DNA from: Mycobacterium sp.
GTDB lineage: Bacteria > Actinomycetota > Actinomycetes > Mycobacteriales > Mycobacteriaceae
NCBI GenBank assembly: GCA_020438915.1
Contig: JAGQTR010000182.1
Location: 1 to 11,379, forward strand
Direction of reading: 5' to 3'
Length of the DNA: 11,379 nucleotides
Position numbers and translations under genes: made by a program. Below the pieces are notes generated by a model, which had not been told where the DNA came from, did not search any database, and saw nothing but the letters and a program-made list of their open reading frames with translations. Numbering within the stretch: the stretch's first letter is position 1; every line of letters starts with the position of its first letter. This document shows, piece after piece, positions 1 to 6,764 of the stretch.

Positions 1-91
1 AGTAGACCCCGCACATCCCGTCGATAGACACTTCCTCGACCAGGCTCTCGGTGACCAACTCTTCGCTCTCCACGCTCTGGTTCGGCTCCAT
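1..91 (-). CDS. mftA: Mycofactocin precursor peptide MftA (stop codon cut by window edge)
   Basis: Reading the minus strand from the ATG at 91 gives a 30-residue peptide that ends in IDGMCGVY at base 2. Base 1 supplies the T of the stop codon, and the rest lies outside the window. The C-terminal IDGMCGVY with terminal Val-Tyr is the hallmark of mycofactocin precursors. In the known pathway MftB presents the peptide, the radical SAM enzyme MftC decarboxylates the final Tyr and crosslinks it to Val, and MftE, MftD and MftF release, oxidise and glycosylate the product to give a redox cofactor. The N-terminal part is acidic ([20 protein letters not shown]), as expected for a leader bound by MftB. 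A weak AAGGCGAG ribosome site precedes the ATG. The gene diverges from mftR, and mftB onward should lie beyond the left edge. Identity is close to certain. The exact start is less so, but there is no better one. Confidence 0.95.
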   Translation of the reverse strand, partial: MEPNQSVESEELVTESLVEEVSIDGMCGVY

Positions 92-194
92 TGATCTCGC
101 CTTTCGTCTCGCGGCCCCCGGGCAGGGTCTCGACATTTGTGATCCCGGCCGCAAGAATATGGCATCGGGTGCCGAAATGGAAGGGTGGTGGCCG
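92..194. promoter_or_regulatory. Divergent mftA/mftR intergenic region with possible mftA promoter
   Basis: This 103-bp gap between two divergent starts must hold the mftA promoter, at least one promoter for the mftR unit, and probably the MftR operator. On the minus strand a TATTCT (plus 154-159) fits the mycobacterial -10 pattern TANNNT. It lies 17 bp downstream of a weak TTCCAT (plus 177-182) and would give a leader of about 56 nt for mftA. I find no convincing plus-strand -10 and no long palindrome. The best candidate dyads (GGGTC...GATCCC around 134-155, and ACATTTGT at 142-149) are imperfect. The promoter call is tentative. Confidence 0.35.
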
Positions 195-821
195 ATGCTG
201 GCTCCGAATGCGCGCGCCGGCCGCCGCCGGTCCACGAGTTGGGAACACATCAGCGACGTCGCTATCGACCTGTTCATGGCGCAGGGCTTTGACGACGTCA
301 GTGTCGACGACGTCGCGGCAGCGGCCGGGATCGCGCGCCGGACGCTGTTTCGCTACTACCCGTCGAAGAACGCGCTGCCGTGGGGCGACTTCGACGCACA
401 ACTCGAGCGCATGCGCGTCTTGCTCGCAGAAGCCGATCCGCAGCTGCCGATCCGGGACGCGTTGCGCACCGCGTTGCTGGCCTTCAACGACTTCGACGAC
501 ACCGACCGCCATCGTCAACGCATGCGACTGATTCTTGAAACCGAAGCCCTTCAGGCATATTCGATGACCATGTATGCCGGGTGGCGTGAGGTGGTCGCCA
601 CTTTCGTGGCCGGTCGTCTTGGCGGGAGCACCGCGGATCTGGTTCCGCAGACGGTGGCCTGGACAATGCTGGGGGTCGCGATCGCGGCCTACGGGCATTG
701 GCTCGAGGACACTGGCGAATCCCTGCCCAACGCGCTGGGCGACGCGTTCGACCTTCTCGCCCCGGGCCTGGCCGACCTCGAAACTGGGGTGTCGGAGTTG
801 CGACCTCAATGGCGACTATAA
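195..821 (+). CDS. mftR: Mycofactocin-system TetR-family regulator MftR
   Basis: A 208-residue TetR-type repressor. The N-terminal helix-turn-helix spans about residues 17-60 and includes [20 protein letters not shown] and the [13 protein letters not shown] stretch typical of MftR. The C-terminal helical half is the ligand and dimer domain; M. smegmatis MftR is reported to respond to long-chain acyl-CoA. I chose the ATG at 195 because GAAGGG at 180-185 lies 9 nt before it and the length then fits the family. Upstream in-frame ATGs at 51, 159 and 177 would add a non-TetR tail, and the first would overlap mftA. The gene diverges from mftA, as in M. tuberculosis. Its stop is 4 nt before the next start, so it probably heads a three-gene transcript with the sigma factor and VOC genes. 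Confidence 0.92.
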   Translation: MLAPNARAGRRRSTSWEHISDVAIDLFMAQGFDDVSVDDVAAAAGIARRTLFRYYPSKNALPWGDFDAQLERMRVLLAEADPQLPIRDALRTALLAFNDFDDTDRHRQRMRLILETEALQAYSMTMYAGWREVVATFVAGRLGGSTADLVPQTVAWTMLGVAIAAYGHWLEDTGESLPNALGDAFDLLAPGLADLETGVSELRPQWRL

Positions 822-825
822 GAGT

Positions 826-1350
826 GTGAGCGCTCAACCGACTGGTGACAACGCTCCGCGCCAACTGTTGGCGCTCTATGACGAGGCGCTACCGACCGTC
901 TACGGCTACTTCGTCAGGCGCTGCGGTGACCGCGGGACGGCCGAGGACCTCACATCGGAGACGTTTCTGGCCGCGATGGATGCGGCCAGGAAGCAAGAAC
1001 CGCCCCCATTGACGGTGCCGTGGCTGATCGGGGTGGCGCGTCACAAACTGGCCGACCACTATCGCCGACGCCACGATCGTTTCTCGACACCCGTGGCCGA
1101 TTTGCCCGAACCGGTGGACGCCGCCGACGACTGGGACGCCGAGCTGGACCGCATCGTCGCTGAGCAGGTACTGGTTCGCCTGCCCGAACAGCACCGCACC
1201 GTGCTGGCGCTGCGCTACCTCGACGACTGCTCGGTGCCGGAATGCGCCGAACTCATCGGTCGTACCGTCCATGCGACCGAGGCACTTCTGGTGCGGGCAC
1301 GCAAGGCGTTCCGGGCGCAATACCCACGACCGGAGGGAGGCCCGTCGTGA
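826..1350 (+). CDS. ECF-type RNA polymerase sigma factor
   Basis: A 174-residue protein with only sigma regions 2 and 4. Region 2 is at about residues 16-82 (LLALYDEALPTVYGYFVRRC, AEDLTSETF, WLIGVARHKLADHYRRR). Region 4 is at about 116-164 (RLPEQHRTVLALRYLDDCSV and a final helix LLVRARKAFRAQY). This is the architecture of extracytoplasmic-function sigma factors. The GTG at 826 is the only reasonable start between the mftR stop and region 2. It lies 4 nt after that stop with just a weak AAGAG before it, suggesting coupled translation. Its own stop overlaps the start of the VOC gene (GTGA). No membrane anti-sigma factor is adjacent, so control may be transcriptional through mftR, or the VOC partner may act on it. 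The promoter it reads and its ECF subgroup cannot be told from the sequence. Confidence 0.88.
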   Translation: MSAQPTGDNAPRQLLALYDEALPTVYGYFVRRCGDRGTAEDLTSETFLAAMDAARKQEPPPLTVPWLIGVARHKLADHYRRRHDRFSTPVADLPEPVDAADDWDAELDRIVAEQVLVRLPEQHRTVLALRYLDDCSVPECAELIGRTVHATEALLVRARKAFRAQYPRPEGGPS

Positions 1351-2636
1351 ACAACCACCACGATCCGCTGGACGTGTTGCGCGGCAACGACCTTGCGGTG
1401 GAACCAGACCCGGATTTCGCTGCTCGACTGCGGTCGCGGCTCGAGTCGGCGGCGAGGTTCTTCGACCAGCAGCCAGATCGAACACGAGGAGTGATCATGA
1501 GCGGAACCAAAACTGCCATCGCCGAACTGACCGACGCCGTCGCTACATCCGGCCCGCGCCCTGCCGCAGTCCCCTACCTCACGGTCGTCGATGCCCGCGC
1601 CGCGATCGCCTGGTACCGGGATACCTTCGACGCGGCGTTGGTCGCCGATCCGTTCGAGATGGACGACGGCCGGATCGGACACGCCGAGCTGACGATCTCC
1701 GGAGGTGTGCTCTACCTCGCCGACGAATATCCCGAGATCGGGCTGAAAGCCCCGGCACCACAACAGGCCTCGGTGAGCTTGATGCTGCCGGTAACCGATA
1801 CCGACGCCACCCTGGAGCGGGCTAGGGCCCATGGCGCGCGGGTTCAGCGCGAGCCGTACGAGAACTACGGCGCCCGCAACGCCGCGATCGTCGACCCATT
1901 CGGACATCGGTGGATGCTGAGTGGTCCAACCACCAGCGCGCCGGCACCCATCCAGCACGGCGACGTCGGCTACATCTCGGTGTGGACCCCCGACGCCAGC
2001 CGTGCCGCGGCCTTTTACGGCCACGTGCTCGGATGGACCTACGATCGGCAGACCCGGCAGGTCACCAACACCGAGCAGCACATCGGAATCTTCTCCGTAG
2101 CCGACCGGAATACCCTGTTCTGCTGTTACGCGGTGGCCGACCTCGAAGGTGCCCGGGTGAGCATCCTCGGCGGCGGTGGAAGCGTGGGCGAGATCGAGCA
2201 GTTCGACTTCGGAACAGTGCTCAACGCCACCGACCCGCAGGGCCGCGAATTCGCTGTCTACCAGCCTATTCCCGGGCAGGCCCGGCCAAAACTGAACGGT
2301 GGCGGCCCCGGCGAACTGTCCTACATCACCTACGAAGTTCCGGATTCTGCCGCTTTCAAGGCCTTCTTCGGCGGACTGCTGTTCTGGACGTTCGAACCGG
2401 GCCGCATCCAGGACGGCTGGCAGGTGAACCAGACTCACCCGATGTCCGGTGTTGCTGGGAACAGCGCCGCGTCGGTGACCGTACCGATGTGGCAGGTCGA
2501 GGATATCGACGCAGCCGTGGCACGCGTGCGCCAGGCCGGCGGGACGGTGATCGACGAGCCCGCGCAGCAGCCTTACGGGACATCGGCGCTGTGCACCGAC
2601 GATCAGGGCACCCGATTTTACTTGGGTCAGTTCTGA
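1347..2636 (+). CDS. Three-module VOC (glyoxalase/bleomycin-resistance fold) protein with N-terminal extension
   Basis: A 429-residue protein built of three vicinal-oxygen-chelate-like modules: residues 76-193 (PYLTVVDARAAIAWYRDTF...VDPFGHRWML), 206-308 (GYISVWTPDASRAAAFYGHVLGW...) and 324-429 (SYITYEVPDSAAFKAFFGG...DDQGTRFYLGQF). An N-terminal segment of about 50 residues (DPLDVLRGNDLAVEPDPDFAARLRSRL) precedes them. This segment resembles tails I associate with actinobacterial VOC proteins encoded next to ECF sigma factors (from memory). The GTG at 1347 overlaps the sigma stop and has a very strong GGAGGGAGG at 1332-1340. VOC proteins are metal-dependent lyases, isomerases, dioxygenases or ligand binders; the substrate here is unknown. 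A second in-frame ATG at 1497 with its own strong site would give a 379-residue form with only the VOC modules. The gene belongs to the mftR/sigma unit. Confidence 0.85.
   Translation: MNNHHDPLDVLRGNDLAVEPDPDFAARLRSRLESAARFFDQQPDRTRGVIMSGTKTAIAELTDAVATSGPRPAAVPYLTVVDARAAIAWYRDTFDAALVADPFEMDDGRIGHAELTISGGVLYLADEYPEIGLKAPAPQQASVSLMLPVTDTDATLERARAHGARVQREPYENYGARNAAIVDPFGHRWMLSGPTTSAPAPIQHGDVGYISVWTPDASRAAAFYGHVLGWTYDRQTRQVTNTEQHIGIFSVADRNTLFCCYAVADLEGARVSILGGGGSVGEIEQFDFGTVLNATDPQGREFAVYQPIPGQARPKLNGGGPGELSYITYEVPDSAAFKAFFGGLLFWTFEPGRIQDGWQVNQTHPMSGVAGNSAASVTVPMWQVEDIDAAVARVRQAGGTVIDEPAQQPYGTSALCTDDQGTRFYLGQF
1486..1499 (+). promoter_or_regulatory. Internal ribosome binding site and alternative ATG within the VOC gene
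   Basis: GAGGAG at 1486-1491 is followed after 5 nt by an in-frame ATG at 1497. This start falls exactly between the N-terminal extension and the first VOC module (residue 51 of the long form). It may mean that both long and short proteins are made, or that one of the two starts is the only real one. Spacing and strength are as good as for any annotated start in this window. Confidence 0.5.
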
Positions 2637-2641
2637 GTCTG

Positions 2642-2669
2642 AATCGAACTGTTCGGTACACGTTCGATT
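2642..2669 (+). terminator. Candidate terminator hairpin after the VOC gene
   Basis: AATCGAAC (2642-2649) and GTTCGATT (2662-2669) form a perfect 8-bp stem with a 12-nt loop, beginning 5 nt after the VOC stop and followed by TTGTT. A competing copy of GTTCG at 2651-2655 allows an alternative short hairpin with CGAAC (2645-2649). The stem is modest and the T-run broken, so this is a plausible but weak intrinsic terminator. Confidence 0.4.
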
Positions 2670-2857
2670 TTGTTGCGGCACACGTCGCATTGATCCGCGA
2701 ATGTTGGGTTAAGGCGCGTTATCCCCAGTGGGGCGTAACACAGGCCCACACTCGGCACGCCGGTACGGCACCGGTGCATCCGCGGCATCCGCAACTGGCC
2801 CGAGGCGCGGCGTGCCCCACGCTCAGCGCCCGCCGTGACCCGTGCCCTCGGAAAGCG
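2670..2857. other. Gene-free convergent spacer with small hairpins
   Basis: Together with the hairpin just before it, this spacer fills the 221 bp between the convergent VOC and reductase stops. GTTA-T-CCCC and GGGG-CG-TAAC (2718-2739) fold into a short interrupted stem with an AGT loop, which could end transcription of either gene. A CACCGGTG palindrome lies near 2773. I see no credible ORF here: the long frames crossing it have no ribosome site and no recognisable domain. Confidence 0.35.
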
Positions 2858-4033
2858 TTAGCCCAGGACGTCGGCGATCGGCGCACCTGCGGCAATCTTC
2901 GACCTGGTCTTCATGACCTTGCCCGGCATTGAGGCGCCGACGACGCCGACGACAACGCCCTCCCGTTCGTAATATGCCAGGAACTTGCGTCCGTCATCCT
3001 CGACGATGTGCACGGTGTCGGTTGCCTCGGGCTGACCCAAGCACTGGAACTTTACGTCGTACTGGTCGCTCCAGAAGTACGGCACCGACGCGGTCCCCGG
3101 CAAATCCTGACCCAGCAGCGCAGGCACCATCACCCGGGACTGATCTGCCACATTACTCCAATGCTCAACGCGCACTTGGCCTCTCGAGGAATCCCTCCAG
3201 GACGCGACATCGCCGATGGCCCAGACGTTCGGGACGCTGGAACGGCCTACTTCATCGCACACCACACCGTTTTCGACCTCGATACCACTGCCGTCGAGCC
3301 AATCGGTCGCCGGACGGGAGCCGATTCCGACGACCACCAGATCGGTCACCAGTTCGGTGCCGTCGTCCAGGGTGACGCTGCGCACCCGATCGTCGCCGCC
3401 GATCGCGGCGACGCCGGCGCCGCAGCGCACCTCCACCCCCTCGGCCCGGTGCAGTCGTGCCACCAGGTCGCCGATCTCCTCACCGAGCACCGATGCCAGC
3501 GGAGTCGGCTGAGGCTCCACCAGCACAACGTCGACCCCGAGGCTGCGCAGGCTGGCGGTTACCTCGCATCCGATGAAGCCCGCGCCCACGACCACGGCGT
3601 GGCGGGCCGCACCCGCCTCCCTCCGCAACGCGAGGCTGTCCTCAAGTGAGCGCAGCACGTGAATACCCACCAGGTCCGGAAACGACGGAATTCGCTTGGG
3701 CACCAGACCCGTCGCGATGACCAGCTCGTCATAGCGCAGCTGAGAACCGTCGGCCAGCGTCAGAGTTTTGGTGGCCGTGTCCACCGAAGAGACACCGTTG
3801 CCGAGCGACATCGTGATGTCTTTCTCGGCGTAGAACTCAGCCGGTTTCAGCGTGACGTCGTCCATCTCGGCGCGCAGCACGTCCTTCGACAGTGGCGGCC
3901 GATCGTAGGGCAGGTGCTCTTCATCGCTGACGATCGTGATGGGTCCGGCGTACTCGGAACGACGCAGTTGCTCAGCCGTGCGGGAGGCGGCCAGCCCACC
4001 GCCGACGATCACGATGCGCCTTGGTGTAGTCAC
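2858..4033 (-). CDS. FAD/NAD(P)-dependent ferredoxin-reductase-type oxidoreductase (Rv0688-like)
   Basis: A 391-residue two-dinucleotide-fold flavoprotein. The FAD-binding GGG lies at residues 11-13 at the very N-terminus (RIVIVGGGLAASRTAEQLRR), followed by YDRPPLSK (44-50) and the ATG motif VIATG (105-109). The NAD(P)-binding VVGAGFIGCE begins near 148, and the second FAD motif AIGDVA is at 272-277. This is the layout of rubredoxin/putidaredoxin reductases, which pass electrons from NAD(P)H to a small iron-sulfur protein; no ferredoxin gene is adjacent. The start is a GTG at 4033, the first start after an in-frame TAG four codons upstream. GGAG abuts it too closely to be a normal ribosome site, so translation may be leaderless or coupled. 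It lies 37 nt downstream of the Lrp gene on the same strand. In M. tuberculosis the matching gene sits next to the SDR gene; here about 5 kb separates them. Confidence 0.9.
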   Translation of the reverse strand: MTTPRRIVIVGGGLAASRTAEQLRRSEYAGPITIVSDEEHLPYDRPPLSKDVLRAEMDDVTLKPAEFYAEKDITMSLGNGVSSVDTATKTLTLADGSQLRYDELVIATGLVPKRIPSFPDLVGIHVLRSLEDSLALRREAGAARHAVVVGAGFIGCEVTASLRSLGVDVVLVEPQPTPLASVLGEEIGDLVARLHRAEGVEVRCGAGVAAIGGDDRVRSVTLDDGTELVTDLVVVGIGSRPATDWLDGSGIEVENGVVCDEVGRSSVPNVWAIGDVASWRDSSRGQVRVEHWSNVADQSRVMVPALLGQDLPGTASVPYFWSDQYDVKFQCLGQPEATDTVHIVEDDGRKFLAYYEREGVVVGVVGASMPGKVMKTRSKIAAGAPIADVLG

Positions 4034-4070
4034 TCCGGTGTTCTACACGATCGCGCCCCTGCAATGTGCC

Positions 4071-4511
4071 TCACCCCCGCTCGAGGAGGTTGGACAACAC
4101 CACGATGCTTTCGCTGCGTTCGATGTCGGCACTCGCGCGGATCCGCTCCAGGGCCTCCTCAAGGTGCCCCATGTCGCGCGCCAGCACATGCAGCAACGCA
4201 TCCGAGGTTCCGGTGACGGTCGCCGCACTCACCACCTCGGGAATGTCCCGCCACGCCGCGCGTAGCTCGTCCGGGGCGATGGTGCCATGGCAGTAGACCT
4301 GAACGTAGGCCTCGGTGGTCCAGCCGAGCGCATTGCGGTCGATGACGGTGGTGAACCCCCGGATGACACCGCTGTCGAGCATCCGGTCAATCCGTCGTTT
4401 GACTGCCGGTGCCGAGAGGTTCACCCGCTGCCCTATCTCGGCGAATGTCGCCCGCGCGTGTTCGGCCAACTCACCCAGGATCTGCTCGTCGGTCTCGTCC
4501 AGACGGTCCAC
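4071..4511 (-). CDS. Lrp/AsnC-family transcriptional regulator (Rv2324-like)
   Basis: A 146-residue one-component regulator. The N-terminal winged helix-turn-helix is at about residues 3-60 (LDETDEQILGELAEHARATF, VNLSAPAVKRRIDRMLDSGV). The C-terminal RAM amino-acid-binding domain is at about 66-140 (AYVQVYCHG...VSAATVTGTSDALLHVLARD). I chose the GTG at 4511 because a GGGGGAGG lies just upstream and the protein then begins at the canonical LDETD. The longer frame upstream to 4676 would run through the promoter of the divergent gene. Divergent placement beside a hydrolase/rocD/permease operon strongly suggests it senses arginine, ornithine or a related amino acid and controls that operon. The reductase gene follows 37 nt downstream, so the two may share a transcript. 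Confidence 0.92.
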   Translation of the reverse strand: MDRLDETDEQILGELAEHARATFAEIGQRVNLSAPAVKRRIDRMLDSGVIRGFTTVIDRNALGWTTEAYVQVYCHGTIAPDELRAAWRDIPEVVSAATVTGTSDALLHVLARDMGHLEEALERIRASADIERSESIVVLSNLLERG

Positions 4512-4627
4512 AACGCCTCCCCCACGCAACAAAACTGCGACTCTTGCCCGTTGGCGCAATGGATCACGTCTCATTACGCAATAACTGGCGATTGATTGCA
4601 CAAAATATAGTTCATATCGTTGTTTGC
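4512..4627. promoter_or_regulatory. Divergent control region between the Lrp gene and the arginine-catabolism operon
   Basis: This 116-bp gap is markedly more AT-rich toward its right half. For the plus-strand operon, TTGATT (4592-4597) and TATCGT (4615-4620) are spaced 17 bp apart, and the -10 ends 7 nt before the ATG at 4628. This suggests a leaderless or nearly leaderless transcript, consistent with the lack of a ribosome site. A second -10-like TATAGT lies at 4606-4611. Possible Lrp sites are CGCAAT at 4555-4560 and again at 4577-4582 (22 bp apart, about two helical turns), and an inverted ATTGC at 4595-4599 that pairs with GCAAT at 4578-4582. Start positions were not measured, so promoter and operator calls are predictions. 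Confidence 0.5.
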
Positions 4628-5488
4628 ATGACGCTTTCCGATGTCGCCGGACTTGACGCGGCCCCCGACGCTGCAATCACCACCGGCAGATCAGCACGGC
4701 CGCGACGTTACGTCATGACCGCACCCACGTTCTTCGCCGTCGAGTACGTCATCAACCCGTGGATGGACACCTCGACACCGGTCGACGCCGAGCTCGCCCG
4801 CCATCAATGGGAGGCACTGCGCCAGACCTACACATCCCTCGGGCACACCGTCGAGCTCGTGGAGCCGGTGGCAGGCCTGCCGGACATGGTGTATGCCGCC
4901 AACGGCGGACTGATCGTCAACGGCAGGGCTGTGGTAGCCCGCTTCGCGCATGCCGAACGCGCGGCCGAATCCATCGCTCATGCGGACTGGATGTCGCACA
5001 ACGGCTACCTGCCCGTCCAGACCCGGCACGTCAACGAGGGCCAGGGCGATCTGCTGGTCGCCGGCGCCACGATCTTGGCCGGCTATGGCTTTCGCACCCA
5101 TCGGCGCGCCCATCGTGAGGTCGCCGAGCATGTCGGGATGCCGGTCGTCGGCCTGGAACTCGTCGACCCTCGCTTCTATCACCTCGATACCGCGCTGGCC
5201 GTGCTCGACGAAGACACCATCGCCTACTACCCTCCGGCTTTCGCCGAACATTCCCGAACGACGCTGGCCGAGCTCTTCCCCGATGCCCTCGAGGTGGCCA
5301 GCGCCGACGCCTACGTCCTGGGCCTCAACGCCGTCTCTGACGGTCTCAACGTCGTGCTACCGGCTGCCGCCGAAGGCTTCGCCGAACAACTCCGAGACAG
5401 CGGCTTCCGGCCGGTCGGCGTCGACCTTTCCGAGCTCCTCAAGGGTGGCGGATCCGTCAAATGCTGCACACTGGAGGTATACCCGTGA
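4628..5488 (+). CDS. ddaH: Amidinotransferase/DDAH-superfamily arginine hydrolase (Rv2323c-like)
   Basis: A 286-residue enzyme of the guanidino-group-modifying (pentein) superfamily. Visible landmarks are RRYVM (26-30), NPWM (43-46), LPDMVYAANGGL (84-95), NEGQGDLL (136-143), FYHLDTALAVLD (183-194) and the C-terminal KCCTLEV (278-284). His185 and Cys279 or Cys280, with acidic partners near Glu137/Asp141, are the likely catalytic set. Relatives hydrolyse dimethylarginine to citrulline or arginine directly to ornithine plus ammonia and CO2; position next to rocD favours an ornithine- or citrulline-yielding role. The exact substrate is not settled by sequence. I kept the ATG at 4628 rather than 4715 because RRYVM before the second Met is conserved in the family. 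There is no clear ribosome site, fitting leaderless translation. The stop overlaps rocD by 4 nt. Confidence 0.85.
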   Translation: MTLSDVAGLDAAPDAAITTGRSARPRRYVMTAPTFFAVEYVINPWMDTSTPVDAELARHQWEALRQTYTSLGHTVELVEPVAGLPDMVYAANGGLIVNGRAVVARFAHAERAAESIAHADWMSHNGYLPVQTRHVNEGQGDLLVAGATILAGYGFRTHRRAHREVAEHVGMPVVGLELVDPRFYHLDTALAVLDEDTIAYYPPAFAEHSRTTLAELFPDALEVASADAYVLGLNAVSDGLNVVLPAAAEGFAEQLRDSGFRPVGVDLSELLKGGGSVKCCTLEVYP

Positions 5489-6732
5489 CGATGCTGGACA
5501 CCATGGATATCGAGACCGATGCCGCAATCGAACTCGACCGCCGCCACGTCGCGCACAACTACTCGCCGCTGCCCGTCGTAGCCGCCAGCGCACAGGGCTG
5601 CTGGATCACCGATGTTGCGGGCCGCCGCTACCTCGACTGTCTCGCGGCGTACTCGGCGGTGAATTTCGGCCACCGCAATCCGGAGGTGACCGCGACCGCG
5701 CACGCGCAGCTGGACGCCGTGACGCTGGTGAGCCGCGCCTTTCACTCCGACCAACTCGGCCCGTTCTGCGCCGCGCTGGCCGCGTTGTGCGGCAAGGAGA
5801 TGGTGCTGCCGATGAACAGCGGCGCCGAGGCGGTGGAGAGCGGCATCAAGGTCGCCCGCAAGTGGGGCCTCGACGTCAAGGGTGTTGCTGCCGACCAGGG
5901 CAATATCGTGGTCGTCCACAACAACTTCCATGGCCGCACCACCACCATTATCAGCTTTTCCGATGACGACACCGCACGTCGTGGCTTCGGTCCGTACACC
6001 CCCGGATTCCGTTCGGTGCCCTTCGGACCCGCCGATCCGGATGCCGACGCGATGGCCGCGGCGATCGACGACAACACCGTCGCCGTGCTGATCGAGCCCA
6101 TCCAGGGTGAAGCGGGAATCATCGTGCCGCCCGACGACTATCTGCCCCGGATCCGCACCCTGTGTACCGAGCGCAATGTCCTGATGATCGTCGACGAGAT
6201 TCAATCCGGCCTCGGCCGCACCGGGCGCACCTTCGCGTGCGATCACTGGGGTGTGGTGCCCGATGTCTACCTGCTGGGCAAGGCACTCGGCGGCGGTGTC
6301 GTCCCGCTCTCGGCGGTTGTCGCCGATCGGGACGTTCTCGGGGTGCTGCATCCCGGTGAGCACGGTTCGACATTCGGCGGTAATCCGTTGGCAGCCGCAA
6401 TCGGAGCCACCGTCGTCGACATCCTCCGCAGTGGCGAATTCCAAAGTCGCTCAGAAGTTCTCGGCACCCATCTCCACACTCGGCTACGCGGCCTCATCGG
6501 TCGCGGCGTGCTGGAGGTACGCGGAAAAGGACTGTGGGCCGGTGTCGATATCGATCCGGTGCACGGCACCGGCAAGCAGGTCAGTCTGAAGCTCGCCGAT
6601 CGTGGTGTCTTGGTGAAAGACACGCACGGATCGACCTTGCGGTTTGCGCCGCCGTTGGTGATCACCGCCGCCGAGATCGACTGGGCTGTTGATCAGTTAG
6701 CCGACGTTTTGGGCGAAACGGGTTCACACTAG
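5485..6732 (+). CDS. rocD: Ornithine aminotransferase, intact (class III PLP enzyme)
   Basis: A 415-residue class III aminotransferase that converts ornithine and 2-oxoglutarate to glutamate-5-semialdehyde and glutamate, feeding the proline/glutamate pools. Seen in the sequence: the phosphate-binding NSGAEA (111-116), HNNFHGRT (145-152), IEPIQGEAG (203-211), the cofactor aspartate in IVDEIQSGLGRTG (Asp237), the Schiff-base lysine in LLGKALGGG (Lys266), and HGSTFGGNPLA (293-303). Length matches full-size enzymes. In M. tuberculosis H37Rv the counterpart is annotated as two pieces, rocD1 and rocD2; here the frame is continuous. The GTG at 5485 has GGAGG at 5473-5477 and overlaps the previous stop as GTGA; the ATG at 5491 is a possible alternative. 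It is the second gene of the operon. Confidence 0.93.
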   Translation: MTMLDTMDIETDAAIELDRRHVAHNYSPLPVVAASAQGCWITDVAGRRYLDCLAAYSAVNFGHRNPEVTATAHAQLDAVTLVSRAFHSDQLGPFCAALAALCGKEMVLPMNSGAEAVESGIKVARKWGLDVKGVAADQGNIVVVHNNFHGRTTTIISFSDDDTARRGFGPYTPGFRSVPFGPADPDADAMAAAIDDNTVAVLIEPIQGEAGIIVPPDDYLPRIRTLCTERNVLMIVDEIQSGLGRTGRTFACDHWGVVPDVYLLGKALGGGVVPLSAVVADRDVLGVLHPGEHGSTFGGNPLAAAIGATVVDILRSGEFQSRSEVLGTHLHTRLRGLIGRGVLEVRGKGLWAGVDIDPVHGTGKQVSLKLADRGVLVKDTHGSTLRFAPPLVITAAEIDWAVDQLADVLGETGSH

Positions 6733-6764
6733 TTTCGAACCATCGCCGACGGTCAGGAGCCATC

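Noticed and set aside
134..155. GGGTC...GATCCC dyad as the MftR operator
   Set aside because: The arms do not align as a proper palindrome, and I do not remember the MftR site well enough to support it.
51..194. N-terminal extension of mftR to the ATG at 51
   Set aside because: It would overlap mftA on the opposite strand, lacks similarity to TetR proteins, and the ATG at 195 has a good ribosome site and gives the family length.
1215..2690. A 491-residue minus-strand open frame opposite the sigma/VOC genes
   Set aside because: It is exactly antisense to well-supported genes, shows no domain, and such long mirror frames are common in GC-rich coding DNA.
3008..3649. Plus-strand 213-residue frame opposite the reductase gene
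   Set aside because: It is a mirror of a flavoprotein frame with intact FAD and NAD motifs, with no domain of its own.
4512..4676. Extension of the Lrp-family gene to 4676
   Set aside because: It runs through the promoter and start of the divergent gene; the GTG at 4511 has a strong ribosome site and canonical N-terminus.
5311..6444. A 377-residue minus-strand open frame opposite ddaH and rocD
   Set aside because: It is antisense to a frame with all aminotransferase motifs and has low-complexity composition without recognisable folds.
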